A DNA stretch of 64,000 nucleotides from Ophiocordyceps camponoti-saundersi (nom. inval.) (lineage: Eukaryota; Ascomycota; Sordariomycetes; Hypocreales; Ophiocordycipitaceae). Of the stretch, positions 9,405 through 19,788 are shown one piece after another. The stretch is taken from positions 1-64,000 of the forward strand of contig PDHQ01000100.1 in assembly GCA_003339415.1 (NCBI GenBank), written 5' to 3'. Numbering within the stretch: the first letter of the stretch is position 1; each line of letters starts with the position of its first letter. The notes beneath the pieces were generated by a model, which was not told where the DNA came from, ran no database searches, and was given only the letters and a program-made list of their open reading frames with translations. The translations under genes were made by a program, and so were the position numbers.

Positions 9405-9407
<3 letters not shown>

Positions 9408-10159
9408 GGAGGGAGAGGATGCCCTATGTGCGCGTACTAAATCATAATTGTATAAGCTAGGCGCTCTGCACTGTACGAATACCGGTGCCTTCAGGGACCC
9501 CCGTTGCCTTGCGATTCCTTGCCTTCCATGCGATTCGAGCATCGCCGTATCCGGTTCGCACCGTACTCGTACCGCCCACCCTGAGGAAGCCCTACCGCAT
9601 GTCGCGCTACCACTGGCCCCCCCCCCCTATCCGCTCACCCCCAGACCAAGCCCTACAGGGGACTGCGGGGGTGGGCATAAGCCCGGCTTGGGTGGTTTGG
9701 GGGGAGGGGGGTGTGTGTGGTGAAGAGGGCTTTCCACACTACGGATACCCTTCCCACACACTGGCTGTCATCATCCAATTGTCTCCAGCGAAGCTTTACC
9801 CTTTCTCTACGAAGCCCTTTTTTCTCCACCATAGCAGACCAAGGAGAAGGAAAAAAAAAAACTGGTCAGCCCTGGCTCTGCCTGTCTGCCTCTCTCCCCT
9901 CTCTCTCTCTGTTATCGACGAAAACTCTAACGGCCTTTTTTACTTACTTGCCTCTTACTTACATGCATACATGCATACCTACATACATACATACTACATA
10001 CATTCACTGTCAACGCTCCTTGCACTTGCCTACTAGGCTACTACATACATACTACACACTCATGCACCGTTGCTTCCTATTCAGAGCCTTCCACTTGCCT
10101 CTCTCTCTTCAACCCTCTTAAGACCCTCCTTTACTTCTCCTCCTCCTTCCCTCCCCCCC

Positions 10160-10196
<37 letters not shown>

Positions 10197-10525
10197 AATC
10201 CGCCTCCGCCTCGTCTCCCGTCCAAAAAAAAAAGCGACTCGTAATAAACAACAACAACAACAACAGAGAGAAAGAGAGGGAGAACAAAAACAAGGAGTGG
10301 CCGCGTATCATCTCATCTCCTCTCCTCTCCTCTCCTCTCTCCTATAATCTCGTCCACTTCATCGAGCGGCTGAAAAGCAACAAGAAAAAAAGAGAAGCTG
10401 GTGCTTGGCCCTTTCCTCACCCCCCTCCCCCCGGCCAGCCAGCTGGAATTGGGTCTCCCTACATACAGACATACATACATACATACATACATACATACGG
10501 ATTCCGTCTTCTCCTACAGGCCCGA
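9405..10525. other. Nuclear intergenic DNA upstream of the F-box gene
   Basis: No convincing gene. It contains a C34 homopolymer (10161-10194), TACA/CATA tracts (about 9960-10000 and 10461-10498) and short CT-rich runs. The right end is the likely promoter and 5' UTR of the F-box gene. Confidence 0.6.
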
Positions 10526-11510
10526 ATGAGCAGCAACAAGGATCCTACGTCGTCTTCGTCGGCCTTGGTTTATGGCCAGCTCATCATGCAGAACGTCGTC
10601 GTCGCTACTCCGGTTCCCTGGCACTTGGTCGTCGCAACGGCCGCCGCCGCCGCAACGTCTTCTGACCCACCGTCGATGCTGCTGGCAAACGACTACGACG
10701 ACGACGACGACGATGATGACAAAGACAAACATGGCCGAGACCATCGCCATCCTAGCCCCTCCTCCCTTCAGCATATGCCCAACGAAATCCTCCTCAATAT
10801 CCTCGGCTTCCTAGACGTCAATGACCTGCTCTCCACATCGAGAGTGAGAGAAACCCTTGCATCCTCGTCTTCGCCCTTTGACCCTTCCCCCCCCCCATCT
10901 CTTCCCCTTACGACCAAGTGCCTGACTGACTGATTCTCATCTCTTCCCTCCCAACCCACTTCACCGCTCTCCCCCCCCTTTCTTAAATCCTTCCCCGCAG
11001 ACGAGTCACCTCTTCCGCAGTCTCTCCACGAGTCCCGTCCTCCAACTCTACCGCCTCCGACGATCTCGCGCCCTCCTCCCGCCCCTGCTGGCCAACCCGG
11101 GCCGCCCCTCGCTGGCCGACCTGATGGCCCGCTCCATCTTCCTAACACACACCTCCATCGTCTCCCGCCGCCTAGCCCGATCGCTCGTCTCGATACGACT
11201 CTCCCGCCGGCTCGCTGCCCGACCCTCTGCCGAGGCCCTCGTCGAGCGCGCCGTCCTGCCCAAAGAATGCGTCCCCGGCATGTCCCCCGTCCTCGTCTCC
11301 CCTGCCATCGTCGCCAGGCGAAAGGCCATCGAAAAGGAGAGGCTCAAGGACGGCCTTCGTCGCTGGATCGCTTCCAAGTGGACCGGCGAGGTCAGGGAGC
11401 GGGAGGAGGACGTCAGGAGGTTGGAGGAGAGCCGCGGTGTAGGCCGCGTCTGGCGCCTTACCCGCTTCTGGGAGCGAATTGGCCGAGGGGATCATCTGAC
11501 TGCCAGGTAG
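10526..11510 (+). CDS. F-box domain protein
   Basis: Two exons, 10526-10843 and 11001-11510, are joined by a 157-nt intron (GTGAGA...CCGCAG) and give 275 residues. An N-terminal low-complexity region with an Asp run (about residues 57-64) precedes an F-box (MPNEILLNILGFLDVNDLLS, near 85-104) that continues across the splice. F-box proteins hand substrates to Skp1-Cullin-F-box ubiquitin ligases. The Arg-rich C-terminal part (VSIRLSRRLAARPSAEALVE) looks like a conserved fungal-specific region, and its substrate is unknown. The start is the first ATG giving an uninterrupted frame into the F-box; the region before it is repeat DNA. Confidence 0.8.
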
Positions 11511-11873
11511 ATCCGCCTGCTGCTGCTGCTGACGAGTCATCCACGTCATCTTCGCCATTGTCCGATACGAGCACGACTTACGGAAACTGCAACGAACGCG
11601 TACGATCATCACGGTTTTCATCATCCATGATTTCGATTTCTGGAATATATTTTATCCCTCTTCACATGTTTTTTCCCATCTCTTCAGCTCTGGCGACTGT
11701 TGCGCGGCCGTGCCAGTAAGTCTTGACGGACGAGGCTGTACTACCATGTGGGTGGCCGATCCGTCTGTTCAATTCCGAACCGCCGTCTGTAGATGGAGGA
11801 GGACGAGGTTAGCAACTCCATCACCGTAGGTGTCGTTTGTAGAGGCGGCGCTCATCGTGCATCGTGCATCCTC
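11511..11873. other. Intergenic, convergent 3' ends
   Basis: The 3' flanks of the F-box gene (plus) and the zinc-finger gene (minus) lie here. No gene or clear element is seen. Confidence 0.6.
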
Positions 11874-12911
11874 TCATGAGTTTCGAAACCGGAATCCATC
11901 CCAGTCGTCGTAGTCTTCGTCGTCGTCATCATCGTCTTCGTTTTCCTTCCCCGCGCCGTCAACCTCGACCTTATCGTCCTTCATTTCGTTCCCTTGGCCC
12001 GGCCCGGACGGTGGCTTTTCTGGGGCGGGATGATCCTGGCTGTGACTGTCGCTCCTCTTCCGCAGAGCCTCCCTCCGATCCTTGAGCCGCTTGACGCGTT
12101 CCTCGAGCTCCTGCATATCCTGGAACTCGTCTTCCATGGCTCGCGCCGCCTCCTCGCGCTCCTCCTCCAAGTCAATGTCGACCTTCAACTTGTCCGTCTG
12201 TTCGCCAAGGGCCTTGGCGGCAGCCGACTCCTCAGCCGTCATGGCGGGTGCGGAGATGACGGCATCTTCGTGATAAGGCGCGGCTTCGACGGCGACCTCG
12301 GCCTCGAACGCCGCCCATTCCGACTCGTCCACCTGCTGAGCGGTCGTAGTCGGCGTTAGGTTGCTTCCGGCCCGACGACGAGAAGGCGGTGGCGCGATGC
12401 CTGACGCCGATGAGGAGGGCGTGTCGCGACGGGAGGGCGTCGCTGGTCTAGAGGGGATTTGCAACTCGACGCCTTGCGATGGTGTCGTCGATGTTCGTCT
12501 CATCAGACTGGGCGATGCGACGGCAAGCTGTTCCGACGCAGCAGTAGTAGCAGCGCCGCCGCCGCCGCTCTTGACGGACTCGACGGGGCTGACGGCTTCG
12601 AGCTTGCTGCGCTTTCTCCTAAGCATATCATCCTCGACCCGCGATTCTCGGCCGTCGTCACCGTCATCGGCTTCGTCCAGGCGTCTCTTCTGAGCGAGAA
12701 CCGTCGTCGTCGTCGTCGAGTCACCCTCGCTCTTCGATGACAATTCCCGATGGCCCTCGCTCAGTAGGTGTTTCTCCCATAGGCTCTCCGCCTTGACCTG
12801 CAGGCGACACAGCGTACAAAGCAGCTTGCCGCCGTCGGTGTAGGCTGCGTACGGGTGCTGGACGCGCCTGGCGGCCCTCTGCTGGCGGAGAAGGGAGCGG
12901 GCATCCGCCAT
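11874..12911 (-). CDS. ZNF830/CCDC16-like zinc-finger, coiled-coil protein
   Basis: A single-exon 345-residue protein. A U1-type C2H2 finger sits at residues 32-54 (C32, C35, H48, H54; LLCTLCRLQVKAESLWEKH). A long Ser/Thr/Pro-rich linker follows, then a Glu-rich coiled coil (about 240-290, EEEREEAARAMEDEFQDMQE) and an acidic Asp-rich tail ending DDWDGFRFRNS. This layout matches the ZNF830/CCDC16 family, nuclear proteins linked to pre-mRNA splicing. It is divergently arranged with MED7, sharing a 263-bp promoter. Function is inferred from the finger and overall layout. Confidence 0.75.
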   Translation of the reverse strand: MADARSLLRQQRAARRVQHPYAAYTDGGKLLCTLCRLQVKAESLWEKHLLSEGHRELSSKSEGDSTTTTTVLAQKRRLDEADDGDDGRESRVEDDMLRRKRSKLEAVSPVESVKSGGGGAATTAASEQLAVASPSLMRRTSTTPSQGVELQIPSRPATPSRRDTPSSSASGIAPPPSRRRAGSNLTPTTTAQQVDESEWAAFEAEVAVEAAPYHEDAVISAPAMTAEESAAAKALGEQTDKLKVDIDLEEEREEAARAMEDEFQDMQELEERVKRLKDRREALRKRSDSHSQDHPAPEKPPSGPGQGNEMKDDKVEVDGAGKENEDDDDDDEDYDDWDGFRFRNS

Positions 12912-13174
12912 GACTGCGGGAATTCGGTCGGAGGACTTTTCGCCGAGGTCAGTGACGAAGGGCCTGAGAAGGAGCGGCGGCGTTACGGCAATTCGACGGG
13001 ACGGAGAGCGAGGAGGGAAGTCGGAGGTTGTGATGAATCAGTGGTATAGGGGGGGGAAATCAACGGAACCGATGATTAGCCGATTCTGCTGATCTTGTCT
13101 TGTATCATTATCACGAGGATGCATCGAAATAGCGTCCAACGACGCCATCAACCATACGCTTCGCGGCGCGCGCC

Positions 13175-13956
13175 ATGGCAGACGCGGAGCCGCACTCGCT
13201 GTCCTCGACGTTTCCGAACCCGCCTCCGTTCTGGCAAGATTTCACGCCCGAGAAAGTAAGCCGAGCCGAGGCGCTGCGCAAGACCTCGACTGCCACCGCC
13301 GACCTGCCCCCGGATCTCATCCACTTACAACCGCCGCGCGAGCCCAAGGATGGACGCTGGCGGGTTTTCGGGGACCAGTACATGGTATGGGGGCACAATA
13401 CGGGAGGCAAACACATGATGGAAAAACAGCTGCGCTGACTTAGGGGTAGCTCGATGATAAACTGCCTACGCTGGAGGAGCAGGGCATCGCCAACCTCCAA
13501 GCAGGCGGAGCGAGCAACACGCGAGAATCCAAACACTACGACCGAGCGCTGGAGCTAAAATGCATGGCCAAATCTCTCCTCCTCAACTTCCTCGAACTAA
13601 CGGGCGTTCTATCGCGGAGTCCGGCGCACGCGGAAGCCAAGATGCAAGATCTACGAACGCTCTTCATCAACATGCACCACGTACTTAACGAGTACAGACC
13701 GCATCAGGCTCGCGAGTCGGCCATGGAGATGATGCAGGATCACCTTGATCGGACCCGTGCTGAGACGCTGGCTATTCGTACGCAGATTGATAAGACGAGG
13801 AGTGTGCTGGAGGGGTTGGGGAGCTTGGCTGTTGTTGAGCCGGCTTTGGGCGCTGGTGTGGATCGGGGGGTTGGCGATGAGGTTGAGGCGCTTGCTTTGT
13901 TGGAGGAGGAGAGGGATCGTGGTGTTTGGGCTGCGGTTGATGTGGTGATTGCGTGA
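13175..13956 (+). CDS. MED7: Mediator complex subunit 7
   Basis: Two exons, 13175-13384 and 13450-13956, with a 65-nt intron (GTATGG...GGGTAG, branch CTGAC near 13435), give 238 residues. The N-terminus has the MED7 signature (PPPFWQDFTPEK, DLPPDLIHLQPPREPKDGRW). The middle (LELKCMAKSLLLNFLELTGV, LFINMHHVLNEYRPHQARES) forms the helical MED21-binding coiled coil. MED7 belongs to the middle module of Mediator, which bridges activators and RNA polymerase II. The stop at 13954 also fits a GTGAGT donor; splicing there to the CAG at 14025-14027 would give the same protein end (GC|G TAA). Confidence 0.93.
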
Positions 13957-14140
13957 GTGTCTTTTCCCTTTCGTGCGATACAGAGCCTGATGGATGATGG
14001 TTGACTGATGCCTCTTACGTACAGGTAACGCATTCCCGCCGATCAATCAGTATCCCATATAATTACCGACAGACGAAGACAGAAAACTCCAGACGATAAA
14101 ATCCCCGAACATCTCTTTCCCCCCCCCTCAAAAAGAATCA

Positions 14141-14296
14141 TCACATGATGACGCAAGGTATGGGAATACAACAGCATTCAAAGTCTCCGCAATCGATGCA
14201 CCGCGTCTTCTCCGTAACGGGCTTGACGATGCTCTCAGCCACAGACGAAGCCGCGCTCCCGGGTCCAGCGGAGTTGCTACCGCCGGTGAGGACCAT
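14141..14296 (-). CDS. 51-residue Cys-rich small ORF ending in a CaaX box
   Basis: The minus strand reads from ATG (plus 14294-14296) to TGA (14141-14143) and gives a 51-residue peptide. The first 30 residues are Gly/Ser/Ala-rich and neutral. The last 19 hold six Cys (CIDCGDFECCCIPIPCVIM) and finish in CVIM, a canonical prenylation (CaaX) motif of the type found on Ras proteins and fungal a-factor-like pheromones. The upstream Cys cluster could be palmitoylated. I do not recognise the family. It lies just downstream of MED7 in convergent orientation. It is too short for usual gene finders, and coding status rests on the motif alone; a pheromone role is only one possibility. Confidence 0.45.
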   Translation of the reverse strand: MVLTGGSNSAGPGSAASSVAESIVKPVTEKTRCIDCGDFECCCIPIPCVIM

Positions 14297-15155
14297 GATG
14301 ATGGAGGGTTTAGGGCGATGGTGAACGACCCGGTTCGAGTGGTTATAAAGACCGAGTTATTTCGATTGAAGTGTGGGTTGAAGACACGAGGTTAAATCGA
14401 TTAAAGTGCGAGTTGAAGACACGAGGCTGTTTCGCTTAAAGTATGGTTGAAATAGAGACTCGATAGACCTGCGTAATAATATCGAATAAACCAGATCGAA
14501 TAGATGCGTCGTGAAGAGGTGGAAAAGAGACGTGGCGGATTCCGTCACTCCTCGTCAGCAACGCACGATACTACATTCGTTTCAAGCCTGCAGATGTGCG
14601 TCACCGTGCGGCTCATCTCACCCAATAGCGTAAGAGAGAACAAAAGACTCTTCCATACTATAAACTAGGTAGGTTGGCTATTGGTAACAAGGTACCGTCC
14701 ATAGAGCCACGGAGGAGCAGAGGCTGGCCGCCTTGAAATGCCCCCCTCCTTGTCCCTTCTTACTGACAGGTGACGACGATACCACAACCTCTGTTAAAAA
14801 ACAATCGTACGCGACAGAGTTGTTTCCAAAGGATTCCAACAATGTCGATCGATAATCAAGATGAACCTAACGTCTGTCGACTCGAGGAAGAACGAAAACT
14901 TCGAAGACGTAGCAGTAGACAAACGACACCGCCGTTATACAAAGGCGTCTCTCTACCGCACCATCAAGGGGAGGGGGGAGGAAGGGAGGTCGCACTTCCG
15001 CGCCGTAATCACAAGGTATCATCAACCGTCATCTCCTCCCTCGTGCGAAGGAGAAAGAAAGAAGGAAAGAAACCGCATCAAGGAAAGGAGAGAAGAAAAA
15101 AACGGACACACGACGACCAATATTTCACCCCCCCCCTTATTCCCCTTCCCTCCCG
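14297..15155. other. Intergenic between the CaaX ORF and the Bye1-like gene
   Basis: It contains the likely promoter of the small CaaX ORF, a 35-bp tandem repeat and the 3' flank of the Bye1-like gene. No other gene is supported. Confidence 0.5.
14362..14451 (+). repeat. 35-bp imperfect tandem repeat, about 2.6 copies
   Basis: Units start at 14362, 14397 and 14432 with TCGATTGAAG, TCGATTAAAG and TCGCTTAAAG. The first two share GTTGAAGACACGAGG. The period is exactly 35 bp. Confidence 0.85.
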
Positions 15156-17842
15156 TTATGCCGTCTTCTTGGTCGCATTGCTGCCCTCAGCCTCTAGCAG
15201 GGCGGCGAGGTAAGTCAGATCCTCACGGGACCGAGGCTCGCTCTCGTAGATCCTCCGAACTACCTCCCACTCCGTACGCGTCATGCGATGCGCTTGCGGG
15301 AGGAGGAACTGCACTGTCGGTGCCTGGATAAGGGGACCCAGCACGTCGCGCGCTATCTGTTGACCTACTCGCTGCGCCTCCGTCACCTGGGCCGGAGCCG
15401 ACGGCAGTTCGTTCGGCGGGCTGAAGGACGTATGCGGGACCGGGACGGGTATCGTCGATTGCATGGCCACACCACCGCCGCCGGCTTGTTGCCGTTGTGG
15501 TCGCTGTGGCGGCTGCTGCTGGGTCGGGGTGGGCGTCGCTGGCGGTACCGGCGTAGTAGTAGGGGGAGCAAAGTGTGCTTGCGGCGTGGCCGGGGAGAAG
15601 GCTGGTCCGGACATGGAGCTGCTTCGGTATCCGCCACCGCCATTTCCTGGCGTCGTCGTACTCGTCGTCGTGGTCGGTGTCGCCGCCGCATCCTTCTGCT
15701 GCTGCTGCTGCTGCGAGGCCTGCTTTGCTTGATCGGGATCGTTGCGATAGACGAAAACGGCCAGCAACATTGGCTCCGTCCGCGTCTTTGGTATGTAGTT
15801 GTCGACCAGGTTGAGCATGAACTCGGGATGCCCGTCGTCTCCCGCCGGTACCGGCACCAGATACGTGTCCCTGACGTTGCCGGCCACCTTGTTGCCCACG
15901 ACGCCGTAGCGTTCCTTGCCGACAAAGTACTCAATCAGGTTGTTGAAATCGGTCCGCCCGGTCGACGTTGCCGGCGTCACGCTGACGACGACAATGTCCG
16001 TCAAGGTGCTGTAGCGCATGCTGCACAGATACTCGATGGCGCTTTGCTGAGAGATCCGGCCCGCGACCGTCATCCTCTTGGGCATCAACTTGGACCAAGA
16101 GCCGATGGTGCCAAAGTTGGCGCCGCCCACGTACTTGGCCGTCGCCTGAAAGTCGGCGATGGAGCTCATGGCCAGCGAGCCGCGCCAAATCACGTCCGGG
16201 TCTTGCGCCTCCTCCGTGGGCGAGTACGGCGGCGACTCGTTCTCATCCTCCAGCATCCGGTCCACGTCCGGGTCGAAGCCGGGTCCGTTGGTGTGAATCG
16301 CCGGCACCGAAGGCTTGCGCTGGTGGCCCACCATGGGAGACTTCACCGTCGAAAAGACCTTGTTGATGTCAAAGTTGGGCTGGCTAGGCGACCGTTGTTG
16401 ACCGGGCTCGCCTCCGTCCGGCTCACGCTTGACGTCTTGATCCTTTGTCCCGAGCCCGTCGCGTCGAGGTCCACCTGCCGTCGGTATCGGCGCCTCGTTG
16501 ACGATGCTGTCGTCTTCCACAACCTCCTCGCCCTTGTGAGTTCGGCGGACTCGAGGGCCTGTCTCGGATGTGTAGAGAATCGATTGCTTCTCAGCCCGCG
16601 CTCTCATCTCCGCCGTCTGCCGCTGCATCTCCGCCGACGCCAGCTGTTCCGACGTCATGACGGCCAAAGTCGACGGCGGAAGGTTGCCGAGCAGCAGGCC
16701 GCGGCACAGTTCCGGGTTCTTCTTGAGGTTGAACGTCAACGATTTTATCTGTTGGCTGTACTCCCTCTGGCTCTTTCCCACCGGGTGTGTATCGAATACC
16801 GCCCGCTCGATTTGCAGAGCGTACTTTTCCGCCGTATCCTCTTCCGTCTCGTTCTCAGACAACTCAAAGTCGTGGTTCTTGAGTAAAGGACCCATGACGT
16901 GACATAGGGATTTCTTCAGCGCCTTGACCGGGCCGACCCTCGTGCCGGGCAAGTCGGGGATCGATGCCGCGAGGTCGGCCGGATGCCCGTACTTGGCCGG
17001 CGTGGGAATGGCGTGGCGCTCGGAAACGCGACGCTGCTTGACGCTCTGCGACTCCATCTTTCGTCAGATATGCGGACAAGAGGGGCGGGAGAGAGAAGGG
17101 GGAAAGAGGGTCATCTACTTTGGCATCGGCTTCGTGAGAATCTTCATCCTCGGTTCGAGATTTTCGTTTTCCCTGCTTCGCCGAATCCTTCTTGTCCTTG
17201 GGGGCGGTTGCGTCGGGCGTGAGCGACTCTTTGGTGTCCTTCTCCGGTTCCTCCTTGGTGTCCTTGGAGTCGCTCGCTCGCTTTCCCTTGGCCCGTCGGC
17301 CACCTCTCCTCTTCTTCTTCTCGGCCACCTCGACTTCATGAGCCTTGCGACGCGCCTCCCATGGCTTTTCTCCTCTAGCAATGCCGTCGAGTAGTTCCTT
17401 GTGATCCTGGGGTCGGCATTGCTCGCACCAGTAGTTGTCTGGGATCTCGTCCTCAAAGGAGCTCACTCCGACGCAGACGTTGTGCTGCCACACAAAGCAA
17501 GTCTCGCACGAGATCCAGGCTTCTCCCGAGTCCTCGTCCTGCTCTGTCGCCCCGCAGACACAGCGTATGACCTCGTCCGGTTCTTGCGACTGTTCCTGCT
17601 CTTGGGCCTTCCTGGTCTTTCTGCTCTGTCGTCGCTTCGGCGCCGCGACGGGTTCGAGTTCGTCAAAGGCTTTGGTGTGTTGGCCTTTGGTGGCCCGGAC
17701 CGAGCGTCGAGGCTCGGCTTCACCTGTCGCAGTGGCATTAGTCGAGTGAGAGGACGCAGGGCTCTCGCTGTCGGCCTGAGAAGAGCGTATATGTGTATGC
17801 GCGACGGCGCGCGCGCTGAGATGTGAGATGCTTACCGGACAT
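15156..17842 (-). CDS. BYE1: Bye1-like transcription factor: PHD, TFIIS-central and SPOC domains
   Basis: Three exons are read on the minus strand: 17842-17836 (only 7 nt), 17723-17119 and 17057-15156, giving 837 residues. The short first exon (ATG TCC G) joins to give MSGEAEPRRSVRATKGQHTK, the expected family N-terminus. A PHD finger follows (IRCVCGATEQDED, ISCETCFVWQHNVCVG, NYWCEQCRP; about 55-110). Then come a basic linker, a TFIIS-central-like domain (about 235-345, including TSEQLASAEMQRQTAEM) and a SPOC domain (about 490-640, VIWRGSLAMSSIADF). The C-terminus is Gln/Pro-rich. Yeast Bye1 binds RNA polymerase II and H3K4me3 during early elongation. It is divergent from the proteasome gene across an 824-bp promoter. 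Confidence 0.88.
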
Positions 17843-18666
17843 GAAGTGGTTAGACGCAGGAGAGAAGAGTATGACGCCCTCTGCTGACAATCTACTTGGG
17901 AGAACTGGTGACGCGAACGAGAATGGCCCGTCCCTCTCAGGCGGGCCTTTGGAGTTTACAAGAGGCAGAGAGCACTAGGATCACGACTATTGCGACGAAC
18001 CCTTCCACACCAGCCGTCTAGGCTCTTCCTCCAAGCACGATTTTTTTTTTCCCAAGGCTGTCGCGAAGCTGCCGAGGAAGCTGCCGGGCTCCGAGACACG
18101 GCGGAAGGTGTGAATTTCCTTTTGCTTCGCGATATCCCAGTTGCCTTGAAGTTGGCGAACGGGGTAGTTGTTGCTTATCAAGCTGCGATGACGCAGGCGA
18201 CAGAACTCGCGCGGACCACGTCAGATGAATAGGCAGGTATCCGTCGTGGTTAAGGGTAAGACTCAGCGCACACCGAGGCTGACGAAGACGATTATTGTTG
18301 GGGTGAAAAGGGGAGCAAAAAAAATAGAGGGAAAAAAGGGTCCGAGGTGCTGGGGTTCCAGATTTTCCCAGGTGGGCGGCACGTAGCAAAGTCGTGTTTT
18401 CACTGTCACGTGTGGACAACGGCTGATGGCCCATGGGGGATGGAGTCAGAAACTTGACGCCTGAATCGTCAGGCATGAAGAAAAAAAGAATGTGTCATCA
18501 GGTTGGGCTTACCTAACGCTAATGCCTGCATGAGGAGCTAGAGGTAGGTAGGGCGCGCAACTCGAGGTGGCTACGCAAGTGAGCTTGTGCCTGGAGCTCC
18601 GGGCTGTGACGACGACCTCGTCCCTTTACTCCAGCTGGTCACTGAACGCGTTTTCTATTGCCCGCC
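17843..18666. promoter_or_regulatory. Bidirectional promoter region, BYE1-like / proteasome alpha3
   Basis: No gene is seen between the two divergent starts. A GTCACGTG E-box (18405-18412), a Cbf1/bHLH-type site, lies about 255 bp upstream of the proteasome start. Other elements are not obvious. Confidence 0.45.
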
Positions 18667-19591
18667 ATGTCTCGCCGGTACGATTCCAGGGTATGTCCTC
18701 GAGCTTTCTCTTTTACTGGCTCGTTTGGCTGATTGCGCAGACAACAATCTTTTCCCCGGAGGGCCGCCTGTACCAAGTCGAGTACGCTCTCGAAGCCATC
18801 TCCCATGCTGGAACAGCAATCGGAATCTTAGCCAAAGATGGCATCGTCCTCGCGGCCGAACGCAAGGTCACCTCCAAGTTGCTGGAACAGGACACGTCGG
18901 CCGAGAAGCTCTACGTGCTCAATGAGTAGGAGGCTCTTTCACGACTTTTCATGTCTCATTCGATACTGATCATGACCCTGCCAGTAACATGATCTGTGCT
19001 GTCGCCGGCATGACGGCCGACGCCAATATCCTCATCAACTACGCCAGGCAAGCTGCCCAGCGCTACCTCCTGACCTACAACGAAGACATACCCTGCGAAC
19101 AGCTCGTCCGCCGACTCTGCGACCTAAAACAGGGCTACACTCAACACGGCGGCCTCCGTCCATTTGGTGTCTCCTTCATCTATGCTGGCTGGGACCCTCG
19201 GAGGCAGTTTCAGCTCTACCTCAGTAACCCGTCGGGCAACTATGGCGGCTGGAAGGCGACTAGTGCTGGCGCGAACAATGCCAGCGCGCAGAGCCTACTG
19301 AAGCAGGACTACAAGGAAGATTGCAGCCTGACCGAGGCATGCGCCATGGCCGTCAAGGTGCTGAGCAAGACTATGGATTCGACAAAGCTGAGCAGCGAGA
19401 AGAGTAAGACGCCTCTGAATCAGTCGAGCGCTGTCGCTTATTGCTAAAAACAAAATTTTCTAGTCGAGTTCGCCACCGTTGGACAGAATGAGGACGGCAA
19501 GATCTACCACCGCCTGTGGAGCGCCGATGAGATTACCGCGTTGCTCAAGGAGCACGATCTAGCCAAGGCTGAAGATACCGAGGATAAATAG
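18667..19591 (+). CDS. PRE9: 20S proteasome subunit alpha type 3 (PRE9/PSMA4)
   Basis: Four exons, 18667-18690, 18741-18925, 18985-19403 and 19464-19591, encode 251 residues. The start [20 protein letters not shown] carries the alpha-subunit YDxxxTxFSPEGRLxQVEYA signature that gates the catalytic chamber. [20 protein letters not shown] and [11 protein letters not shown] match the alpha3 type of yeast rather than other alpha subunits. The C-terminus is acidic (AKAEDTEDK). The splice sites are standard GT/AG and every phase closes. It is a non-catalytic ring subunit of the core particle. Its 3' end faces the lipid phosphatase gene. Confidence 0.95.
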
Positions 19592-19788
19592 ATCTGGGAG
19601 AAAACCTGGCTGAGGTTCGGCGGCGGAGGAGAAAGATGCATATATGGTCTTGACGACCCAGAAGATGTCTAGTGGCCCACAGTCCTACCCCCGGCAGATT
19701 CTTTGCGCATAAAAACACCTCTCCATTGCCTCATGGAGGTCGGACATCTCATACTGCTCTCAATCGCTCAGTTCCGATGTCTCCATCA

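Noticed and set aside
10070..10525. Upstream extension of the F-box frame
   Set aside because: The frame is open only because it crosses a C homopolymer and CATA repeats; the protein-like part begins at 10526.
15288..16886. Plus-strand frame of 532 codons opposite the Bye1-like gene
   Set aside because: It is antisense to clear PHD/SPOC coding sequence, has no domain, and its Arg-rich composition is typical of shadows in GC-rich genes.
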